Origin: Symsagittifera roscoffensis
Taxonomy: Eukaryota > Xenacoelomorpha > Acoela > Convolutidae
Length of the DNA: 64,000 nt
Reading direction: 5' to 3'
NCBI RefSeq assembly: GCF_963678635.1
Contig: NC_087065.1
Span: 58,182,754-58,246,753, forward strand
In this document: positions 57,034 to 64,000 of the stretch, one piece after another
How positions within the stretch are numbered: the first letter of the stretch is position 1
Layout of the letters: each line of letters opens with the position of its first letter
Program-made: the position numbers and the translations under genes
Notes under the pieces: generated by a model
What the model saw: the letters and a program-made list of their open reading frames with translations, nothing else
What the model was told of the DNA's origin: nothing
Databases searched by the model: none

Positions 57034-58002
57034 GACAGATCCAGTTGATCTTGGTACCATTAGATCAGAAATTAGCTGATCTTACTAATAGAAACATCAA
57101 TTATTCAAAAAATATGCGTGAACATCTTTTAGGATTGTTTTTAGCAAATTCACCAATTAGGGAAGGTAGACCCTTTATGTTTTATAAAAAAAACTTCGGA
57201 AAGCCTTTACACCCCTACCAAAGGGTAGTAACGGTTGAATAAGGCAATTTTACGCTGTTCTAGACAAAAAGGGAAGGCTAAGGGCACCAGAAAACCTTAG
57301 TCAGGTCGAAGCTAGGCTAGCGATAAGACCCTTCACCGTTAGGGTGAGTTGTCAAATAAGAGGCTTAACTTCAATCCGGAAGGGTCTTGGAAAAGACGTA
57401 ACACCCTTCCTAGTTTATTCAAACAGCATAAAAGCATCGGAGAACGTATCCGGAAGGGTATCGGGTGAAAATTTAGACAGTCTCCGAGAAGCTATTTTTA
57501 CAAACCCGGAGGGGTCCCAATCCGGAGGAGTCTTATTTTTGCCAATCCCGAGGGGTCCCAATTTTGCCAATCTGAAGGGGTCCCAATCCGGAAGGGTCTT
57601 ATTTTTGCCAATCCGAGGGGTCCTATTTTTGTCAATCCGGAGGGGTATTGTTTCGTCAAGAGTTAGGAAGACAACAGAAAAGAAAGTAGTTAAAGGTATT
57701 AGGTTATTAAGAGATAGGCTGGGAACCAGTGACTGCACTGGTAACTTGCCTTTTATAAAAAACCAAACCAAAACAAAACAGGTCTAAGCTCGGATATTCG
57801 CGACACTAAGTCTAAATTGAACATGAGTGTTTAACTCATTGGTGTGGATTGAAATCCAAAACGTTTTTGAGAAAAGTGATTGCCCTGAGGATTTTAGTAG
57901 GTCTAGCTCGGGCAGTCCGAAGGCAGATAGGTAACACAGGACTCGGTGGGTGCAATAGACGCCCACTTGAGAAAATTACTGCCTTCAAGTTTTGTCTGTT
58001 TG
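57034..58002 (+). repeat. Leader tandem unit 3 (969 bp)
   Basis: A full-length unit with nine motifs. Homology stops after TTTTGTCTGTTTG, where the sequence goes into TGCAGCATCAAGC and the region upstream of the first ORF. Confidence 0.92.
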
Positions 58003-58403
58003 GTGCAGCATCAAGCAGGGAAAGCTCTTTCTTTAGAAACAAGTTCGAATATTGCATTGCGACTGACTAAAAGTAAAAAGCACATACGTTTTTTGTAGTC
58101 AAAATTTTTTTTTCATCTTTGGTTATAAATCAATAATATTTGTGCTTTATTGGGTAGTGAGAACAATATCTCTTAAATAGAATGATATCATACTGTGCTA
58201 GCTTCACATTTTACAACTAATAATCAATTATCGTGGATAAATTGTATACACGCTGTACTGTGATAACATACAAGGATTCGTGGTCACTATTTAATAGAAA
58301 ATTTTGGAATTTATCGTGTTGTGTTATTATTATCAGTAGTCAGATCAAAAGGACACTGGCAACCGAATTGAGTGTATAGGCAGTAAGAAGTGGTAAATTG
58401 AAT

Positions 58404-59864
58404 ATGAATCTAGACAAGTCAAGGATACCTAAACTAGGTGATAGCTCCAGGAAATTCATACCTGAGAAACAGAGAAAAGCAATGACCGACACTTTTATGG
58501 ACAGGATCGTACGAACCCGGACCGACAATGGGGAGACGGTTTCAGGCAGAATGGTTGAGACCAGGAGTCAAAATTCCTCAGAAGAGCGAAAAGCAATGCT
58601 AGAAGTGGAGGTCCACCTGGACCAGGCCATGGATGAGAACCAGGAAATACATGGACCGGAGGAGAGAGGAAACAGAAGGCTGGCGAGTGAATCTACTCCG
58701 GTAGAACACGGCCAAGATTTTGTCACTTCCATCGGGACACTGGACAACAGCATGATGGCAGGCGTGACGGAGGAACAGGCAACGTCCTCAACGTTTTCAG
58801 AAAGAGTGAAGAACACTTTCGGAAACATCTTTCCTTTTACCATGGGAGCGGGTACAGGCGATGAAGGAGAATCCCAAGAGGAAGAAGAGGACGATGAAGG
58901 GCAAGCTGACTTTAGATCTCAAGTCAGCCTCGATAGTTCCACTCAGGAGAATGAAGCATACACCGACAGAGGGACTGGTACCATGGACCAATTTGGTGTA
59001 GTGAGGACAATAAGCAAAACCACAAACACATCAGGCCGGTCAGGAGACTTTGTGAGTATGACGAATTCGGAAATGCGAACTGGGGAGAATAGAAACACAG
59101 GGCTAAGCGACCTACTGGCGGATCCGGAGGTGGATAATGAAAAGACCTCGAGGCAGATAATCAATGCCCAAATCTCGACCAGCACCAAGCTGCCTGGGAT
59201 CGACAGGGTGACACCGCCACTTGTGACGCCACTAGTGGATAACGGAGCATCGATTGAAGAAGCCTTGACCAACATAGTGAGCAGCATAAGAGAACAGATT
59301 GAACAGATGTCAATAAGAATGAATGAACTAGAAAGGGCAGTCCACGTCGAGAGAGAAAGTCAGCGGGAAGAAATAAACCGCAATAGACAAGAAGTTAGTA
59401 GAAGCGAAAAACGCTTGAAGGAAAGAACGGATGAACACTTGGCAAAGAATTTGTCGCGAATGACGAGAGAAGCGGAACAGAGAGAATTACGATTGAGAGT
59501 TGACATGGAGAAGTTGAGAATTCAACAAGAGGAGTCTCTTGGGACTCTTGACACAAAGATAGATGCGATGATGGAGAGGCGAACTCAGGCTATCATGGAT
59601 AGGTTGGACGGGCTACTAGGCAGCAGGAGTGGACCAAAAGATGGGGAACCGAACTCGGGAGGACCCAGCAGGGAGTCGAGGGTGAATTTCAAAGACCAAC
59701 AAATAAGGAGAAGGATATATGGATCCACTAGATGTAGGGGCAGTTCAGCAGGCTATGCCACAGGGGATAATAGAACATGGGGCCCAAACATCAGAGGAAG
59801 TTCAACTGGCAACAGACAGACCTCAAACGAACGACCGACGCAAGGCAGACATGCGACTGGTTGA
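58404..59864 (+). CDS. Gypsy-like element ORF1: acidic coiled-coil protein
   Basis: From the ATG at 58404 the frame runs 486 codons uninterrupted. The N-part is polar and acidic (residues about 150-170 have EEEEDDEGQ). Residues about 285-415 form a predicted long coiled coil (IEQMSIRMNELERAV, REEINRNRQEVSRSEKRL, MEKLRIQQEESLGTLDTK). The C-part is basic and glycine/serine-rich. It precedes gag, in a different frame. It may be the N-terminal half of a gag polyprotein separated by a frameshift, or a separate accessory ORF. GC content is near 48%, unlike the rest of the window. Confidence 0.7.
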   Translation: MNLDKSRIPKLGDSSRKFIPEKQRKAMTDTFMDRIVRTRTDNGETVSGRMVETRSQNSSEERKAMLEVEVHLDQAMDENQEIHGPEERGNRRLASESTPVEHGQDFVTSIGTLDNSMMAGVTEEQATSSTFSERVKNTFGNIFPFTMGAGTGDEGESQEEEEDDEGQADFRSQVSLDSSTQENEAYTDRGTGTMDQFGVVRTISKTTNTSGRSGDFVSMTNSEMRTGENRNTGLSDLLADPEVDNEKTSRQIINAQISTSTKLPGIDRVTPPLVTPLVDNGASIEEALTNIVSSIREQIEQMSIRMNELERAVHVERESQREEINRNRQEVSRSEKRLKERTDEHLAKNLSRMTREAEQRELRLRVDMEKLRIQQEESLGTLDTKIDAMMERRTQAIMDRLDGLLGSRSGPKDGEPNSGGPSRESRVNFKDQQIRRRIYGSTRCRGSSAGYATGDNRTWGPNIRGSSTGNRQTSNERPTQGRHATG

Positions 59865-60090
59865 GGTGATTCCAGGAACAGGAGTCATGCAAGCCCAGGG
59901 ATGAGTCATGCGAGCCAAGGAAGAACCAATCCAGGTGAATCGGACGGAAGGGAAGTTCCAAGTGCAGAACCCTTATCAGGGGGCAATGATACTCAGGCAC
60001 GGCATTCAAGAGAGGCTACATCAATAGCCACAGCCTTTGAGCCTCTGAACAGGTCTTTGAAGATATTCCTTACGAGGTTATTTAGAACCA

Positions 60091-61551
60091 ATGAACGTAG
60101 CGAAAAGTCCAGAAGGGTTTTTTAAGAAACCAAGATGCTACAAAGACGAATCTGATGTCTGTATTGATACCTGGATAGAAGTGATGAAACTGCATTTTGA
60201 GGAAGAGGACTTGTCAGAAAGGCAAGAATGCAGTGCGCTTACCAGTAAATTGGAAGGGACAGCCCTAAACTGCGTGATGGCCAAAAAACAGTACCAACGG
60301 GACACCGCTGAGAAAGTCTTTGAAATCTTGTTGAATCATTTTGTCTCAGGGGTGCAGGGACACCAAGCAATGATGCGCTTCGAGAAACGGCGGCAACGAG
60401 AAAATGAGACGATAGACAAGTTTCTAGAAGATTTGGAGAAGCTGAGAAGGCGTAGCCAAACAGATGAGTCAAACAGAAGGGTGAACCTGGCAGTAGCCAC
60501 AAAATTCATCGATGGTGTGAAGAATGATGAGCTTCGAACAATGTTAGCAACACATTACACAACACTCTCAACCAATGCGCCAACACCAGATGAGTTGAGA
60601 CTCACGTCAAAAGATTATCTATTGCTGAAGCCTCCATCGAGATCTGGATATTACAAGAATAATTATGGCAATTTTAACAACGGACTAGCAAACCAAGGGA
60701 ACAACTGGTATAAACCGAGGGACGATATGGACATGAGGCGCTCTTGTGTAAATTGCACTTCGAAGGACCATCATGTGTCAACATGCCCAATTTACAAACA
60801 GGGCATGAAAGCAATAGGCTTTAGCCTCGAGGACGAAGATGCGTCAGAAGTCGACCATGAAGATTTCGTGAGAGGAGTATTTGCAAAATTCGGCCCGAGG
60901 TGTTTCTTTTGCAACGTGGAAGGTCATTTTAAATCGGACTTTCCGCAATTCTGGGATGCTGTAGCAGACATCAAGCATCCAAGGCATGAGGAAGCTTTAT
61001 CGGGTGTGAAAGCCAGCAAGGCTCGCCTATTGAGTGAAGCGGAGGCGCGCAGAAAAGAAAAACCGCAAGAGCTGGCAACGAAGAAGATGCACGCTGCAAC
61101 GGAAGAGACAGGTGAAACAGAACCGGTGACTGCGGCGGATGACTCCAAGATTGATTATAGGGCAGCCGCGAGGGATGCTCTGAATAAAGTTCAGCAGGAA
61201 TTGGTAACGAAGGAGATCGAACAAAAGGTGAAGATCGAATGGGAAAATGAGAAATTACAGGAAAAACTGAACACCTTCGAGGCACCAGAGGTCGAAAAAA
61301 CGAAAGCACCAAGTAGTTTGAGCATGAAACTAAATGTGATCTCCGGGCAGAGGTTCGGTATGGTGCCACAAGGAAGCAAAATACAATCGATAATCTCGGT
61401 AGCGGGACACCAGGTAATCAGAAATCTGAGTGAACCATCAGAGTTCACTTTGATGCATTTGAACACATATGCAGATTATCTGAGGCAGGTAGAGCCACGC
61501 ACTGATTCAAGAGCTGTGCGAGCACTATTAACAACGTGTGCCTTCGAATAA
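60091..61551 (+). CDS. Ty3/gypsy-like Gag with zinc knuckles
   Basis: 486 codons. Residues about 20-180 fit a retrotransposon capsid (Gag) domain: IDTWIEVMKLHFEEEDLSER, LEGTALNCVM, EKVFEILLNHFV. A CCHC knuckle follows at residues 219-232 (C-x2-C-x4-H-x4-C). A second at 271-284 has F in place of the last cysteine. The C-part is lysine/glutamate-rich and helical. In-frame TGA at 60058-60060 lies just upstream of the ATG. The pol frame begins at +1 relative to this one, overlapping the end. Confidence 0.88.
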   Translation: MNVAKSPEGFFKKPRCYKDESDVCIDTWIEVMKLHFEEEDLSERQECSALTSKLEGTALNCVMAKKQYQRDTAEKVFEILLNHFVSGVQGHQAMMRFEKRRQRENETIDKFLEDLEKLRRRSQTDESNRRVNLAVATKFIDGVKNDELRTMLATHYTTLSTNAPTPDELRLTSKDYLLLKPPSRSGYYKNNYGNFNNGLANQGNNWYKPRDDMDMRRSCVNCTSKDHHVSTCPIYKQGMKAIGFSLEDEDASEVDHEDFVRGVFAKFGPRCFFCNVEGHFKSDFPQFWDAVADIKHPRHEEALSGVKASKARLLSEAEARRKEKPQELATKKMHAATEETGETEPVTAADDSKIDYRAAARDALNKVQQELVTKEIEQKVKIEWENEKLQEKLNTFEAPEVEKTKAPSSLSMKLNVISGQRFGMVPQGSKIQSIISVAGHQVIRNLSEPSEFTLMHLNTYADYLRQVEPRTDSRAVRALLTTCAFE

Positions 61552-61552
61552 A

Positions 61553-62614
61553 AAACTTCACGGGCGCTACGTGGAAGTCAATGGACCATATCAAGTGATC
61601 CTGAACGTGGATGGATTTAGCATCTACACTAGGACATATGTGACCACAGACAGTGACCAAATAGAACAGATCTATTTGGGTGAAGAAGAACTCAAAGTCC
61701 ATAGGATAGGCCATGACGCCATGATGGAGCAAGACGCGGTTCACATTGGATACTAAGCAGATGGGACTGCACATCTGCTCGACACCAACGGAAAGAAAAT
61801 CGGAGTCACGGGGCTTCTGAACACAGGAGCGGTAGTGAGTGTGATGCCGATAAAGACTTGGGAAAGAATGGGCTTCACGAGGGAAGATCTAATTCCATCG
61901 AATCTTCGACTGGCCGCGGCCAATCGAGGAGCGGTTTACGTAGCCGGAAGAACGCCAGTAACTGTCCTCCACATGGGAGGACGGGATCTTTGGATGAGCT
62001 TTCTAGTAGTAGAGAATCTGGATGACTCCGACCAATTCATCTTGGGCAGCGATTTTGTCAGGAATTTCGACGTGATGATTGACTTGAACAACGGTCTAAT
62101 AAGGATTAGGAACCCGGACCGGAAGTATGTTAAGAAACCAATTAATAGAATAATAACAGATGAAAATAAGATACCAATCTTTTTAGTTAGAAAGGTAAAA
62201 CTACAACCGGGACAAGCAGTAGTAGCAATTTTTAGAATGAGAAATTTAAATTCGTTAAGTTATTTTACACAGGTTTGTTTGGTACCGAATCCAAATAGTC
62301 AAAGTTCAGTGATTTTAGGCCGGAGCTTCTCGGTAACTCGAAACGGACTGTGTGTCGGTGTATTATTGAACACACTGGACACCACGGTTTCAATCCAGCT
62401 TGGAAAGAAACTTGGTTACGCTTTGCCGATGAGGACCAACTATGAAGAGACACAAAACTTGAAGAGATATAGTGTGAAAGACTGTCCTTATCATGCCAAT
62501 AAAGATAAAATTTTAAAAAGGATTAATGAATTAAAATCTATTCATAAACTGTTTTCTCTGAAGTCTGAGACGGAACTCGACTTTTTCTGGAACACCCCTC
62601 GTCATATGAGCTAG
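61553..62614 (+). pseudogene. Ty3/gypsy-like pol: linker and aspartic protease
   Basis: The frame is +1 to gag and carries an in-frame TAA at 61754-61756. A retropepsin-type domain follows: GLLNTGAVVSVMPIKTWERM, later QFILGSDFVRNFDVM (ILGxDF is the conserved second element). The catalytic triplet reads NTG instead of DTG (codon 61820-61822), so the protease should be inactive. A TAG at 62612-62614 ends the frame, which resumes directly afterwards. Confidence 0.85.
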
Positions 62615-63740
62615 AATCTGAAGCCGGTTTTGCCAGAAATAGAACACTTAAAAGGTAAAATAGATGAGGGAGATTTTGAATTATTGCGAGCGGTTTTAAA
62701 TCGGAACGCGGATGCATTTTCAAAACATAAGGCGGATATCGGTTGCTGTAACTTCGTCGAACACAAAATCGAAATTGAGGAAGGCGCCGTTCCCCATAGG
62801 GAAGGCGCAAGACGAATGACGCCACATAAATCGGAAGCGTGCCGAGCGGAAATAGAAATGTTGCTCGAATACGACATGATACAACCCTCAAAATCACCAT
62901 GGGCTTGCGGGGTAGTGATGGCGAAGAAGAAAGGGGGCAGCTGAGGTTTTGTTGCGACTTTCGCTATTTAAACGCGGTAACGATAAAAGATGCGTACCCG
63001 ATACCGCGGATAGACGAGAGCCTCTCTAAACTTGCGATGACAAGTTCTTCACCACATTGGACTTGGGTTCTGCCTTCTGGCAGGTCCCTTTGCGTAAGAA
63101 GGATAGAGAAAAGACCGGATTCGCATGCGAGTTGGGATTGTACCAGTGGAAGAGGATGCCCTTCAGCTTGTGCAACGCAACAGCCACTTTTCAAAGACTG
63201 ATGGCTCATGCTTTGACCAGAGTAACGAAGACGTACGGGAATCTTGTGATGTGCTACGTGCATGACGTCATCATAGCAACACCAACCCTGCAAGACCACA
63301 TTGATCGGATTGATGAGGTCTTTGATTGCCTGAAGAGAGCAGGCTTAAAATGCAAACCATCGAAATGCGAGATCAAGTATCTAGGAAGAATGGTGGACAG
63401 GCATGCTGTGAGGCCGGACCCGGAAGCAGTAGAAGCTGTGTTGACATGGAAGGCTCCCAGAACGGACACACAGCTCATGAGCTTCCTAGGGTGTGCCAAT
63501 TATTACCGTGAGTTCATAAAAGGATATGCAGTCAAGGTGTATCCGATGCAGAAGCTGATGCGCAACAAAGGAAAGAAGTTCGAATGGAGTGATGAAGCTC
63601 AAACGGCCTTTGAGAACATAAAGCGGGAACTGTGCGAAGCGCCAGTGCTAGGCATGCCTACTGAAAAGGGCATTTATGTTCTTGACACAGACGCATCAGT
63701 AGTAGCCATCTCGAAACTACTGCATCAGGAGCAGGAATAG
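62615..63740 (+). pseudogene. Ty3/gypsy-like pol: reverse transcriptase and start of RNase H
   Basis: The frame starts after the TAG with the pre-RT connector (LKGKIDEGDFELLRAVLNRN), reaches SPWACGVVMAKKKGGS and then breaks at a G-run (about 62934-62942). A second break lies at about 63033-63040. Then come DLGSAFWQVPLRKKDR (motif A), LCNATATFQRLM (motif B), and CYVHDVIIAT where YVDD is expected (codon 63261-63263 is H). The RNase H start VLDTDASVVAISKLLHQEQE ends in TAG at 63738-63740. Broken and catalytically altered. Confidence 0.9.
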
Positions 63741-64000
63741 AATGTGAGAACCGTTCTCCGACCCATTGCATATGGCAGTAAGGTGTTAAGTGACACTGAG
63801 ATGAAATATGGTGCACCAAAGGCAGAAATGTTTGCAGTAGTCACATTTGTGGAAAAGTACCGCGCATACTCTGGGAGCGCTCCCTTTAAGCTACGCGTGG
63901 ACAACAGGGTGTTATCCTGGTTGAAGACATACTCGATGGATCAGAGTTATATTGGAAGATGGATAGTGAGATTAGATTGCTATCACATGATAATCGAGCA
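63741..64000 (+). pseudogene. Ty3/gypsy-like RNase H, truncated by window edge
   Basis: In the same frame after the stop: LRPIAYGSKVLSDTEMKYGA, EMFAVVTFVEKYRAYSG, FKLRVDNRVLSWLKTYSM, typical of Ty3/gypsy RNase H (SxxLxxxExxYxxxExExxAVV and VxxDNxxLxWL). The domain and the expected integrase continue past base 64000. Confidence 0.85.

Noticed and set aside
55472-57787. Open frames of up to 154 codons in the leader tandem units, on both strands
   Set aside because: They consist of the 14-mer motif array; unit 2's deletion and single-base changes break the frame, so selection for a protein is unlikely.
58350-58375. TGGCAACCGAATTG as an alternative primer-binding site before ORF1
   Set aside because: No LTR boundary directly precedes it and the tRNA complement is not convincing.
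60239-61466. Minus-strand frames opposite gag
   Set aside because: They are shadows of the strongly coding plus strand with no recognisable motif.

Overview
This is a repeat-rich, AT-rich window of an invertebrate metazoan nuclear genome. The evidence is long spliced introns with GT-AG boundaries, a Pol III tRNA gene, a tRNA-derived SINE, non-LTR and Ty3/gypsy retrotransposons, many terminal-inverted-repeat elements and one 200-base assembly gap. The animal group cannot be fixed from the sequence.

Layout. (1) 462-44840, minus strand: one large intron-rich gene that I rebuilt as 22 exons. Splice phases agree across all 21 introns, and the exons sum to 5955 bp (1984 codons plus stop). The predicted protein has a signal peptide, an EGF-like module, a WSC module, PKD-like modules, cysteine-rich modules, a long REJ-type region with many N-glycosylation sequons, and a SUEL-type (galactose/rhamnose-binding) lectin module near the C-terminus. 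This is the extracellular architecture of polycystin-1/receptor-for-egg-jelly proteins. No membrane segment lies in the window, so the protein is either secreted or continues past the left edge. (2) The introns hold a tRNA-Phe on the opposite strand, a SINE, several MITE-like families, foldback elements and a decayed MULE-like transposase. Intron 1 (about 10 kb) holds a tandem pair of 2.8-3.2 kb units, each ending in a GC-rich 24-26 bp array. (3) 44.8-47.8 kb: mostly repeats, with two weak candidate coding fragments. (4) 47.8-53.7 kb: a cluster of broken non-LTR retrotransposons in both orientations, with an LTR-like repeat on each side; the minus-strand LINE is split by a 615-bp foldback MITE. 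(5) 53.7-64.0 kb: a Ty3/gypsy-like element running off the right edge. It has a long leader with three tandem ~0.97-kb units studded with a CCGGAGGGGTC-type motif, then a coiled-coil ORF, gag with zinc knuckles, and a pol with protease, reverse transcriptase and RNase H. The pol is broken by stops and frameshifts and by substitutions at key catalytic residues.

The large gene would make a cell-surface or secreted adhesion/recognition protein. The rest is mobile-element history. The least ordinary signals are the motif-dense leader repeats of the gypsy-like element and the two tandem units, whose GC-rich arrays are nearly identical although their bodies have diverged. All exon boundaries and families were read by eye; no search was run.
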